From JAWCQZ01 sp964486625 (GTDB lineage Archaea > Halobacteriota > Syntropharchaeia > JACQPP01), in the NCBI GenBank assembly GCA_964486625.1, contig CAZANW010000019.1:1-27991 (forward strand): DNA of 27,991 bases, in the 5' to 3' direction. Of the stretch, positions 1 through 7,966 are shown one piece after another. The position numbers and the translations under genes are program-made. Under the pieces are notes generated by a model that did not search any database, had not been told where the DNA came from, and was given only the letters and a program-made list of their open reading frames with translations. Positions within the stretch are counted from its first letter, which is position 1. Each line of letters starts with the position of its first letter.

Positions 1-2
1 AG

Positions 3-260
3 AAGGAGGAGCTCAAGATGAAGCCCAGGAAGTGCCCCAGGTGCGGCTTCGTGAACTCAAGCGTGGCCGTTTTCTGCAACAGGTGCGACCTCGCCCTGGA
101 CGCGGAGACGGCCATGCGGATTGACGGGATTCGGAAGAGGGATGACGCGGCGGTGTTCAAGATTCTCAACGACCCTGAAATCCAGGAGTTCATCGCTAGG
201 AAGCTCGTGGAAAAAGGCCTGGCGAAGGAACTGGCGGAAGCGATGGGCGCCGTGGCCTGA
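3..260 (+). CDS. C-terminal zinc-ribbon end of a probable tyrosine recombinase (5' end outside window)
   Basis: The reading frame is open to the left edge, so this is probably the tail of a longer gene. An ATG at 18, preceded by a GGAGG at 5-9, gives a possible 80-residue stand-alone product. That product begins with a CPRCGFVN...FCNRC zinc ribbon (two CxxC pairs, residues 6-23). It is followed by a charged helical segment that contains ILNDPEIQEFI. Archaeal XerC/phage-type integrases often end in exactly this kind of C-terminal zinc ribbon plus DPE-containing helix, which is why I favour a recombinase. The catalytic domain (R...HxxR...Y) is not in the window. A small stand-alone zinc-ribbon protein cannot be excluded, because the Shine-Dalgarno-like sequence is well placed. 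It lies next to an AT-richer accessory block, which fits a mobile-element gene. Confidence 0.5.
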   Translation, partial: KEELKMKPRKCPRCGFVNSSVAVFCNRCDLALDAETAMRIDGIRKRDDAAVFKILNDPEIQEFIARKLVEKGLAKELAEAMGAVA

Positions 261-305
261 AACTCGGACGGAAAGGTTTTCACGCTGCTGGTCGTCCTTC
301 GAGGC

Positions 306-524
306 ATGGCAAACGGCGATTGGCCCTTCCTTGTTCTTGTGGCTATCGGCGCTGTAGTCCTCTTCGCCTCCCTCTCTCAGAGCGGAGTTTTCGTAAGCGC
401 CTCCGCGCAGGGGGAGTTTGTGGAGGCCGGGAAGTCGTTGGGCATTGAAATCGTCGGAGCTACCGCGGGCCTCATATTGGCGGCCGTCGGCCTCTTCCTC
501 TATTTCAAGAACGGCGGGCCTTAA
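306..524 (+). CDS. Small two-helix membrane protein of unknown function
   Basis: This 72-residue protein has two hydrophobic segments, roughly residues 7-28 and 48-68. They are separated by a short polar loop with GEFVEAGKSLG, and the protein ends in a short basic/polar tail. I do not recognise a family. The ATG was chosen because it directly precedes the first membrane segment, and an AT-rich patch at 271-281 sits at about the right distance for a leaderless archaeal promoter. It follows the recombinase-like frame by 45 bp on the same strand and faces the convergent membrane-protein operon. An overlapping frame at 121-357 is Arg/Trp-rich and not protein-like. Confidence 0.5.
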   Translation: MANGDWPFLVLVAIGAVVLFASLSQSGVFVSASAQGEFVEAGKSLGIEIVGATAGLILAAVGLFLYFKNGGP

Positions 525-540
525 CTGGGTTTGAGCCTGC

Positions 541-592
541 CTGTTTCGGTTTTATTATACGTCTCTGCTTTTCTTAAAATTTTCCTCCACGC
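541..592. terminator. T-rich intergenic stretch between convergent genes
   Basis: Short AT-rich stretch with several T runs between two convergent coding regions. T tracts end archaeal transcripts, so this is a plausible bidirectional terminator. No hairpin is needed and none is evident. Confidence 0.3.
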
Positions 593-943
593 TCATTTTC
601 TTGGTCTCTTTTTCGCTGCTTCTATTATCGAGAATGTTGCCACAAGAATGAGTGTCGATATTACAAGAGGCGGGCCTATTATCTTATTTGTTCTTTCATA
701 AAATCCTGGGAGTACCTGATCTAACAAAATTAAAAGAGAGAAAACAAATCCGATACCCGCCGCGAGATAAGTTCCCAATGATCTTTTGCCAAATAATAGG
801 ACTGCGGCCGATGACAGAAACGCCATCGGTGATAGCAAAACGGTAAGACCGGAACGTAATGCGATAAAGCCGATAATAGTCAGCGCCATAAAGAAGAATA
901 CCAGAGCAGCTTCTCGCCTTTTCATGTGTCGCTTAAGGCCCAC
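593..943 (-). CDS. Four-helix membrane protein, AT-rich, last gene of surface operon
   Basis: A 116-residue protein with about four hydrophobic segments (approximately residues 13-31, 34-52, 58-77 and 88-108) and a basic C-terminus (KKRPRK). The start shown is a GTG placed 3 nt after the stop of the upstream gene. An ATG six codons in (at 925) is equally possible. I do not recognise a family. By hand count the first 60 bases at this end are about 40% GC, far below the roughly 70% of most of the window, and the codons are A/T-rich, which suggests recent acquisition. The tight spacing puts it in one transcript with the two large secreted proteins upstream. A role as membrane partner or anchor of those proteins is inference only. 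Confidence 0.6.
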   Translation of the reverse strand: MGLKRHMKRREAALVFFFMALTIIGFIALRSGLTVLLSPMAFLSSAAVLLFGKRSLGTYLAAGIGFVFSLLILLDQVLPGFYERTNKIIGPPLVISTLILVATFSIIEAAKKRPRK

Positions 944-946
944 CGG

Positions 947-1294
947 TTAGCGGGCTCTTCCACCTTCTCCCCCAACAGGTTTCCCCCGCCGCTCCCTTAA
1001 GGTAGATGAGACCCAAATATAAATAAGAAAAACAATCAGCATAGGCGCTGTGAATGCATTCAAAATTTTATTCTCGTATCCTAGAGAATCTAGTAGGTCT
1101 AGAAATCCTAATGTGAAAGATAACCCCCCGATAACAATTCTATCCAACAAAAACGAGAACGATAACGTCAAGACGAGCGCCCCCAGAAACCAAGCAGTTG
1201 CTAGAATCGCCTTATTGTGCAACTGCCAACCGAAAAAGCCTACCGTGATCCAGCATCCTACAGCTATAATTTTCTGCTTTTTACTCAGTTTCAT
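947..1294 (-). CDS. Four-helix membrane protein coupled to the large surface protein
   Basis: A 115-residue protein with hydrophobic segments at about residues 7-26, 28-50, 54-70 and 79-97, a basic N-terminus (MKLSKKQK) and a basic C-terminal tail. Positive charges at both ends fit N-in/C-in topology. Its ATG overlaps the TAA stop of the 1412-aa secreted protein gene (TAATG), so translation is probably coupled. It resembles its downstream neighbour in size and layout. The two may be diverged paralogues or paired subunits, but the sequences are not obviously alike by eye. No family is recognised. Composition is AT-rich like its neighbour. Confidence 0.6.
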   Translation of the reverse strand: MKLSKKQKIIAVGCWITVGFFGWQLHNKAILATAWFLGALVLTLSFSFLLDRIVIGGLSFTLGFLDLLDSLGYENKILNAFTAPMLIVFLIYIWVSSTLRERRGKPVGGEGGRAR

Positions 1295-4200
1295 TAGGGA
1301 TCTATTTTAATAGCGACGAAGTCAAGTGCAAAAGCGGTTGGCAAAGCGCACAGCAGTTTTAGTTTCTTTCCGAGGAGGAAATTACACCCTCCTGCGATCA
1401 TACTCCAGAACTCCGCAGCGTCCCCCGCATTCGCCTTTTGCTCTTGCTTTAGTTTCGCAAGTTCAAACGGACTAAGAGGCTCGATCACCGGTTTGATCTC
1501 GAAGTAGTCACCCGGGACCGTGGCAAAGCGCTGCAATGTCTCCTTAAATCGGTCGGACAGGAGGATGATTGTATTGCCTGCGGGAACTTTTGCCACGACC
1601 CTCCCCTCATCAATCCGTCTAAATATTTCTTTGTTCACATCCGGGAAAAAAACACGAGCGTCAGCCGAAACCGGCCTGCCATTAATCGCCGCTAGAACAG
1701 CGAGACCCGCTTCGGATCCCATGCTTCCCATGCCCTCCGGGGGCAGTGTGACGGGGCATCCACCCGTGAATGTGGGGCCCGGTGCGTCCGGACACATGTC
1801 ACTCTGATCCGGAGTCCCGTCTCCATCCCTGTCGGGAAGCGGCGGCGGAGTTGGAGTCGGCGTGGGAGTGGGCGTGGGGGTAGGAGTGGCCGTCGGGGTG
1901 GGAGTTGGCGAAGCAGTGGGAGACGGCGTGGCCGTAGGAGTCGGAGACGGAGAGGGTGCCGACGCAAAACTCACGCTCCAGAACTTGAACGTGGTATCGG
2001 GCTCGTTGGGCACTAGGAGGTGGGCTTCGATGCTGATGGCTTGGCCTGCGTATGCTCCTTGCACGTCATTGCTGGAGAAAGTGCAAGTCCTCTGGGCGAC
2101 TGAGCCCAGAGTTCCGCCAGCGTCCAGAGAGAGATCCGAGAAGCACGTCCTTTTGCCCACAGGAGTCACGAAGTCGAAAAAGCGGAGTTCGACGCCGATG
2201 CCCGAAGTGGCGTCGCCCTTGTTGACGAATGTGAAAGTGACCGTGTTCGGCTCGCCAAGATTCAGGACCGTGTTTCCCAGAGACGCAACCCCCGCGGAGA
2301 CGTGGGAATGAAGCTCGATTGTCGGAAGGATTGCAGATGCCAGATCTCGATCTCCGTAAAGGGCCAGTGAAGCGGCACTTTGGAGTCTGAGGGCCTCCCG
2401 CAGTCCTTTCACCAGATCCATGCCGTTGTCGGAGCTCAACCCGAAGAGGAGTCGGGCGAATTTGGGCGCGCTGGTTTGTATGGCGCTGAAATCCCCGCCC
2501 CTGGCGGCAAGATCGAGGTCGCTCGAAAGCCGGCTCAACTCGATGGCGTCCGCTGCACTGGGAGGCGAGAACTCTCTCTTTTGCCCGGCGAAAGCCGAAG
2601 TCGCGATGCTGAGGCCGCTGATGGCCTCGTCCACGCGCAGGAGATAGCCGCCTTGGACCGCAGAGAAGCTGTCCGACGCGCTTTCCTGAACGAGCCTGTC
2701 CTCGTTGCTCTGGATATACTGCTCGATTCCGCTAATTTCGCTGTCGGTGTAACCCGAATCGTGCAGGACCGCGCGGGTTGACTGACTCGGTCCAGATTCG
2801 GCGATGTGGTGGACCGAGAGATTGGCATCGCCTTGTGCAAGATCCTGATAGGTCCCCAGATTCTTGGAAACGCGCCGTGAGAGCCCCGCGAGAGCGGATA
2901 GGTCATCAACGAGCCCCCCGCTGAAGAATTGGAGTGTGTCAAGGATCTTTCTCATCTCATCGGTCGGTCCCTGGATGGAGAGGCGGGCGAAGAGGTTCGC
3001 TTCGAGACCACCTGCGGCGGTCATCTTTCCAGCCGCACGTGTTGACAGATTCCTCGCCTGAATGACCTCATCCGCGATTTGAACGTTGTCCGCTTTGCCC
3101 GCTTCTGCGAGGATGGCCAACCGGGCCCCCGTTTCGTATAGCAGCCTCTCGGGCTCGATGTTGTCAACCGCCAGGGGAGGCCGAACCTCGGGCGGGTCGA
3201 CCAGCGGCACGATGGGCAGCGTCCGGGTGGCCACCAGTTCGATTTCATTCGCGGTGAACTGCGAGAACCCGGGGCTTGGAGTACTCAAGAACCGAAGGTC
3301 GGGGACGAATAGAATGCTTGCCGAAAAATTGCCTCCATCCGCGCTGAACCCGGAGGTGGGTCCCAACGGGACCGATTCAAATCCACCGCTGAACGAAGTT
3401 GCCTCGGGGCCAAGCACAACATTGCCGTTCTTGCTTACCTTAAATGCAAAGCTACCGGCCAGAGAACCCCATGGCTGAGGGAACGGAGGAGTGTATTGAG
3501 GATTTCTGAGCAGCGACCATGTTGACGCGATGGTGGCGTCAAATTGCCTGGCTGGTAAACTCCCGGGATAAGTGACCGTGTATTCCCCGGACTGAGCGGT
3601 AGCTGGCATGACAATCTCAGTCCCGATATAGGGAGCTATGGGCGGTGTGGGCGTGAGCAAGTCGGCCCTTTGTCCAGACACTGGATCGATTAAAAAGAGT
3701 TGGCCTGTGGCGGGATCGGTCTGAAGAACCACTTTCTCGCCGGTGGTAGGATGGAAAATGAAGAACTGACCCGTCGAAGAGTCCTTGAAAAGCGGGCCAA
3801 GCAAGGTGCCAATAGAGAATTGGGCAAAGGGCGGAATTTGGAACTTCTGCCCGGTTCCCTGAGGCCTTAGGCGCAAGCTCTCCATAAATCTCGGGAGAGG
3901 GGGCGGGGCGAGAAGGGTTTTGGCGCTTTCTACGTCTCCGCATCGAGCCAGGGTTGCAGCGGTCTTAAGACGGAGGCTCTCATTGTAGTGGTAGGTGTCT
4001 TCTTCTCGGCCGGTCTTCTGGGCTAGGGCAAAAAAGAAAGAGGCGGCCTCAGCGGAGAGGGCATCCAGATGGCTGAAGTTCATTTCCGAGACGGCTTGGG
4101 TGATCTGCGCCTTCAATTGTTGGATTGTTTGATTGTCCGAAGATGTAGGGGGCGCGACTCGAACCTTCTCCTGATTGATAATTGCCGCGTTCTCAAGAAC

Positions 4201-5532
4201 ATCAAACGCGAAAGTAACGGAGTCCGACGAGGCATTGAGGTAGGTTGCTTTAAGCTTATCAAAGCTCCCGTTCAGCTGGGACTTTGTGATGGCGTCTTTG
4301 TTTTTCAGGATTTGGTCCCTCAACTCCGCGAGTTGGGAGTCGTTAAGGCCCTGTTCTTTCAGAAGCTGGGTGTACTCCGGGGAGAAGCCATTGCTTTCAA
4401 GATCGGCAACTCCTGCCTCAAGAACCGAGCTGTTGATGGCCACGTTGAAAGAATTAAGCGCAGAGTTATAAACGACTCTCGACCGGTTAATCACTCCCGC
4501 AGCGCAAGCGAACTGTTGAGACAGATTCTCCAGACCGTTCCGGGCCACTGGCAATAATGCGTCCATGAATGGGAGGTCGCGCTCTGAAAAGGTGCGGTTC
4601 AGTTCATCGATGACAGGCGTGAGCGCGCTAGAGATCTGGATTATATTCCCGGTGGTATTGTTGAAGGTTGCCGTGAGGTTTTTCAATTCGATGATTTCGG
4701 GCGTCTCGATTACCGGAGGCACGAATGCCTGCGCCGCCTCCACGCGGATTTCATAGGTGGCGGTGGTGGTCTTGGAAAGGTTCAGGAAGTCCTTCTGTGA
4801 GTCCGTGACGGCAGGCAGGGTCCCCCGGAACGTCAGGGTCGTGGAGGTCCCCGACGGGAACCGGGGGATGGTCAGGGAGTCGGTCGCGGCGTCGTAGGCG
4901 AGGTTGGCGGTCGCGTAGGCCCCTGGGACAGTTGCGGAAATGAGGGTGGGGCCCGTGAGTCCATCGGGCAGTAGGTCGGTCAGCGTGACATTGGATGCGT
5001 TCGGCCCCCGGTTCTCAACGGTGACGTTGAACTCCAGAGTGTTCGGGATCCCGAAGAAGAGTTGCTTCAGGTTGGAGAGGTAGCGGGCCGCGGTCGAGTC
5101 GGAGATGCGTCCCTGGGCGCGGAACTCCTCTATCTTCTCCTGATAGGTGATGGACTTCCACTCCTCCGAGAGGGCCAGCCTGGGCTGGGCGTTGACCGCG
5201 TAGGTCGCCACCACGCTCTCGCCCGGCGGCAGATTCACGAAAATGGGTGATGTCAAGTTGGTGCCCGAGATGTTGCTGAGTTCGATGCGGACGCTCTGCA
5301 ACTCCTGGTCCTCGGTATTGTTGGCGACTATCTTGCCCGTCGTGGTGACGCTCTTCAGGTTGCTCTTCTCGTCATAGACCGCCACCTGCCTCTCCTCCGC
5401 CCGGACCTCCACGAACTGCGTCCCGGCGGAGCGGTGGTCGGCCAGCGCCGACGGGGGGACGAGCGCCGTGAGGAAAAGGACTGCGAAAGCCAAGGCCCCG
5501 ACACGCATCGGGAGGGGCTTGGTTCCTCTCAT
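1294..5532 (-). CDS. Giant secreted surface protein: DUF11-like domain, helical core, Pro/Thr linker, TSP3-like repeat
   Basis: This 1412-residue protein starts with a signal peptide (hydrophobic residues about 10-28, cleavage after SALA). A beta-rich region with NNT, NVT and NLT sequons follows. A DUF11-like beta-sandwich lies at about residues 165-240, with FNVTVENRGPNASNVTLTDL as its signature. A long, mainly helical middle follows to about 560. Beta segments and a DPATGQLFLIDPVSGQ stretch lie at about 605-630. A CARDB-like domain (TFTFVNKGDATSGIGV) lies near 1115-1185. Then come a (TP)n linker at about 1191-1229 and an acidic DRDGDGTPDQSDMCPD segment at 1232-1250, typical of calcium-binding thrombospondin type 3 repeats. 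The C-terminal 150 residues are unrecognised, and the hydrophobic tail could be membrane-associated. The start overlaps the upstream stop (ATGA). GC content drops sharply near 4.8 kb, so the part after the DUF11-like domain differs in origin or history. Likely cell-surface and glycosylated. Confidence 0.85.
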   Translation of the reverse strand: MRGTKPLPMRVGALAFAVLFLTALVPPSALADHRSAGTQFVEVRAEERQVAVYDEKSNLKSVTTTGKIVANNTEDQELQSVRIELSNISGTNLTSPIFVNLPPGESVVATYAVNAQPRLALSEEWKSITYQEKIEEFRAQGRISDSTAARYLSNLKQLFFGIPNTLEFNVTVENRGPNASNVTLTDLLPDGLTGPTLISATVPGAYATANLAYDAATDSLTIPRFPSGTSTTLTFRGTLPAVTDSQKDFLNLSKTTTATYEIRVEAAQAFVPPVIETPEIIELKNLTATFNNTTGNIIQISSALTPVIDELNRTFSERDLPFMDALLPVARNGLENLSQQFACAAGVINRSRVVYNSALNSFNVAINSSVLEAGVADLESNGFSPEYTQLLKEQGLNDSQLAELRDQILKNKDAITKSQLNGSFDKLKATYLNASSDSVTFAFDVLENAAIINQEKVRVAPPTSSDNQTIQQLKAQITQAVSEMNFSHLDALSAEAASFFFALAQKTGREEDTYHYNESLRLKTAATLARCGDVESAKTLLAPPPLPRFMESLRLRPQGTGQKFQIPPFAQFSIGTLLGPLFKDSSTGQFFIFHPTTGEKVVLQTDPATGQLFLIDPVSGQRADLLTPTPPIAPYIGTEIVMPATAQSGEYTVTYPGSLPARQFDATIASTWSLLRNPQYTPPFPQPWGSLAGSFAFKVSKNGNVVLGPEATSFSGGFESVPLGPTSGFSADGGNFSASILFVPDLRFLSTPSPGFSQFTANEIELVATRTLPIVPLVDPPEVRPPLAVDNIEPERLLYETGARLAILAEAGKADNVQIADEVIQARNLSTRAAGKMTAAGGLEANLFARLSIQGPTDEMRKILDTLQFFSGGLVDDLSALAGLSRRVSKNLGTYQDLAQGDANLSVHHIAESGPSQSTRAVLHDSGYTDSEISGIEQYIQSNEDRLVQESASDSFSAVQGGYLLRVDEAISGLSIATSAFAGQKREFSPPSAADAIELSRLSSDLDLAARGGDFSAIQTSAPKFARLLFGLSSDNGMDLVKGLREALRLQSAASLALYGDRDLASAILPTIELHSHVSAGVASLGNTVLNLGEPNTVTFTFVNKGDATSGIGVELRFFDFVTPVGKRTCFSDLSLDAGGTLGSVAQRTCTFSSNDVQGAYAGQAISIEAHLLVPNEPDTTFKFWSVSFASAPSPSPTPTATPSPTASPTPTPTATPTPTPTPTPTPTPPPLPDRDGDGTPDQSDMCPDAPGPTFTGGCPVTLPPEGMGSMGSEAGLAVLAAINGRPVSADARVFFPDVNKEIFRRIDEGRVVAKVPAGNTIILLSDRFKETLQRFATVPGDYFEIKPVIEPLSPFELAKLKQEQKANAGDAAEFWSMIAGGCNFLLGKKLKLLCALPTAFALDFVAIKIDP
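1846..1957 (-). repeat. Hexanucleotide-type repeat encoding the Pro/Thr linker
   Basis: On the plus strand the stretch is a run of GGNGTN units (GGAGTC, GGCGTG, GGGGTA and similar). On the coding strand it reads as alternating Pro with Thr/Ser/Ala. It forms the stalk of the 1412-aa surface protein and is expected to vary in length by slippage. Confidence 0.75.
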
Positions 5533-7790
5533 GGCCCGCCTCCCTGGCCGTTGCCATTGCCGTTACCGTTCCCTCCGCCATTCCCGCCGCCCTGCCCCGG
5601 GTTCTCGCACGCCCCGGTCTGGCTGTGCTTCAGCCACCCGGGCGGGCAGTCGGGTTTGCCGCCGCTACCGCCGCCGCTGGGGACGAAGAAGGTCCCGCAC
5701 TTGAGGGCCCTCCCCTTCGCCTGCCCCTTCCCGTGGTCCTGGGGCTGTGGCGGGTCGGCGCAGACAGCCCCCGGCGGGAGCTGGACGGTGAGGGTGGCGC
5801 CTCCCGAGAACGAGTGGGCCGCGCCCTGGCTGTCGAGGGCGGTCACGGTGGTGTTGAGGAAGAAGTCGGCCGCCTCCGAGGCGGGGACTTCGGCGGAGAA
5901 GGCGAAGCTCGCCGCCTCGCCGGGGGCCAGCGAGGAGAAGTTGGCGGTCGTAGAGCCCTGCGTCAGCACGAATCCGGCCGGGAGGACCTCGGCGGCCTGG
6001 AGGTTGAAGAGGGCCGAAGCGCCGGTGTTCTCCAAGGTCACGTTGACCTTGACCTGCTTGTTCTGGTCGCCGTTGCTGTTCTGCCGCGCCGTGATTTGGG
6101 GCGGGCTGAACCGCGTGGAGATGCTGAGTTGCGCTTCGCTCCCCTGGGCGGAGGGGACCCAGTCGATGGCGTTGATGGTGAGGTTGAGCCACGCCTGGGG
6201 GCTGCGGCCCGACTGCCAGGAGGTCCCGGTGTCGGGGGCGAAGAGGACGCCCGAGCCGTTGCCGAATATAGAGGCTGTGATTGCGGGGAGTTGCTTCTGC
6301 CAGAACGGAACTCCGAGGCGGAGGCCCGGCAGGACGCCGTCGGCGAGGCGGGCGAGGACGGAGGCGCGGGTGGCCTCGGTCCGCACGAACCAGGAGGTCG
6401 CCTCCAGCCGCTGGTCCACGAAGCCCTTCGTGATGTTGTGGTCCACGAGCACCTCCACGGGGCGGACCTCGAACCTGTTGCCCATGGGGAGGGAGCCGCG
6501 GTAGTTGACCCCGAGGATGGGACCGAGACCGGGCGCATACTTCAGGCCGAACCCGCTCACGATGAGGCCGCGGCCGATGGGGGAGCCGGCCTTGACGAGC
6601 GCTTGGACCTCCGCAATCTCCGAGTCGGTGAACTGATTCTCGGCTTCGGTGTCGGCGCCGGTGTTGGCCAGCCAGAGGACGTTGTAGAAGCGGCTCCGCA
6701 ACTCGTTGAAGAAGTCGGCCTTGGTGGACGCGCTGACGACGTAGATGTCGGGCCGGGCCTGAGCCACCGCGTCCACGAACTGCGCGTTGGTGGAGTCGGT
6801 CCGGAAGGCGAGGACGAGGCGGGTGAGGATGGGGATTCGGAGGGTCTCTTCAAGGGCAAGAATCTCGGTGGTGCGCTCCCGCTTCTCCTCCACGAGTGTG
6901 AGGAAGAGTTCGTTCCCGTCGACGCCCGTGACGCGGGCGCCTGAGACGGTAGTCGGGGAGACCGAGGTGACAGTCCACGTGAGGGGGAGGACAAGAGTCC
7001 CTTCGCGGGCGATGGCCCCGTCAGTCACCTTGAGGTGGACCTGGAACGCGAGGGTTGCGTTGGAGGCGGGGGCGAGGGTGCCCGACCATGAGAGGGAGTT
7101 GGTGGCCCCGTCGTAGGAGAGGCCGGGGGTCCGGGGCTGGACGGCAAAGGAGCAGCAGAGGGTGAGGTTGGCCGGGAGGGGGAGGCTGGCGGTGGCGTTG
7201 AGAGTCGAGGCGGAGGGGTTCTGGACGAGGAAGCGGAACTCCAGTGTCTCGTCGTAGGAGAACCGCAGCCCCTGGGGGAGGCTGGTGTTGAAGCCGAGGG
7301 CGAGGTTGCCCGAGGGGCCCCGGGTGTGGACGTAGGGCTTCGAATTGGAGCCGGGCTGGAGCGTCGCGAATATGGCCTGCGGGCCCAGGGTCGTGAAGTC
7401 GGTGTTTTCAAGGGTTACGGTGAAGCCGAGGCGGCCCGCGTAGGACTCGCGGTTCTCGACGACCAGTTCGCCAGCGCGAGAGGAGCGGGCGGGGTCGCGG
7501 ACTCCGGCGCCGTTGAAGACGCCGGTGACAGATTCGTCCAGAAGGGTGGCGACATGGAGGGGTTTCAGGACCGAGACGTTTTGCAGCGTGGAGTCCTGGA
7601 GGAGGGTCGTGGAGTTGGTGAGGTAAATCGCCCGCTCGACGAAGAGGTTGGCGAGGTCGCTCAGCAACGAGGCGATGCGGAGGTCGGAGAAGGAGTCAGT
7701 TTCGTTGACCGCGGGAACGTTGGATTGGGCAGAGGCTGCGGCTGCGAGTAGCAGCAATGCTGTCAGAGAGACCCCGCTCAACCTCCTCAT
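5529..7790 (-). CDS. Secreted protein with DUF11-like domains flanking a glutamine-amidotransferase-like domain
   Basis: I place the start at the ATG at 7790, giving 753 residues. It opens a clear signal peptide (MRRLSGVSLTALLLLAAAASA). The frame extends to 7922, but that part is Pro-rich, precedes the signal and runs into the divergent ArgRS promoter. Beta-sandwich segments at about residues 110-250 contain VTLENTDF and FRFLVQNPSAS. A Rossmann-like part at about 300-520 (YVVSASTKADFF, VLWLANTGAD, GRGLIVSGFG) resembles extracellular class I glutamine-amidotransferase-like/ThuA-like domains. The usual nucleophile Cys is absent at the turn, where SGFG stands. A second DUF11-like domain lies at about 540-650 (VNVTLENTGASALFNLQAAE). 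The tail has a CPPGWLKHSQTGAC Cys pair and ends in a (GN)n/GGG low-complexity run. It overlaps the next surface gene by ATGA, so the two are probably made together. Function unknown; a scaffold or ligand-binding surface role is inferred. Confidence 0.8.
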   Translation of the reverse strand: MRRLSGVSLTALLLLAAAASAQSNVPAVNETDSFSDLRIASLLSDLANLFVERAIYLTNSTTLLQDSTLQNVSVLKPLHVATLLDESVTGVFNGAGVRDPARSSRAGELVVENRESYAGRLGFTVTLENTDFTTLGPQAIFATLQPGSNSKPYVHTRGPSGNLALGFNTSLPQGLRFSYDETLEFRFLVQNPSASTLNATASLPLPANLTLCCSFAVQPRTPGLSYDGATNSLSWSGTLAPASNATLAFQVHLKVTDGAIAREGTLVLPLTWTVTSVSPTTVSGARVTGVDGNELFLTLVEEKRERTTEILALEETLRIPILTRLVLAFRTDSTNAQFVDAVAQARPDIYVVSASTKADFFNELRSRFYNVLWLANTGADTEAENQFTDSEIAEVQALVKAGSPIGRGLIVSGFGLKYAPGLGPILGVNYRGSLPMGNRFEVRPVEVLVDHNITKGFVDQRLEATSWFVRTEATRASVLARLADGVLPGLRLGVPFWQKQLPAITASIFGNGSGVLFAPDTGTSWQSGRSPQAWLNLTINAIDWVPSAQGSEAQLSISTRFSPPQITARQNSNGDQNKQVKVNVTLENTGASALFNLQAAEVLPAGFVLTQGSTTANFSSLAPGEAASFAFSAEVPASEAADFFLNTTVTALDSQGAAHSFSGGATLTVQLPPGAVCADPPQPQDHGKGQAKGRALKCGTFFVPSGGGSGGKPDCPPGWLKHSQTGACENPGQGGGNGGGNGNGNGNGQGGGP

Positions 7791-7966
7791 CCTACGTGAA
7801 AAGGGCGGGGGGGGCGGATATTCACATGTGGTCGGGAAGCGAGGGACGCTCGGATTTCGATTCCACGCCATTGATATCGGTTCTTCGAGGTAACTCAGTC
7901 GCCTGACCGTTTGGAGGTCCACTCCAGAGAGCTAAACGGTAAAGCCTCCAGGCCCCATGGGGGCCC

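Noticed and set aside
1846..1957. CRISPR-like or minisatellite array
   Set aside because: Repeat units are 6 bp without spacers and encode the Pro/Thr stalk in frame.
5625..6944. Long open frame on the plus strand opposite the secreted protein (439 codons)
   Set aside because: Gly/Glu/Arg-rich antisense shadow produced by high-GC codon use; no start context and no domain.
7791..7922. Upstream extension of the 753-aa secreted protein to a start at 7922
   Set aside because: The extension is Pro-rich with no family character, precedes a perfect signal peptide, and overlaps the divergent argS promoter region.
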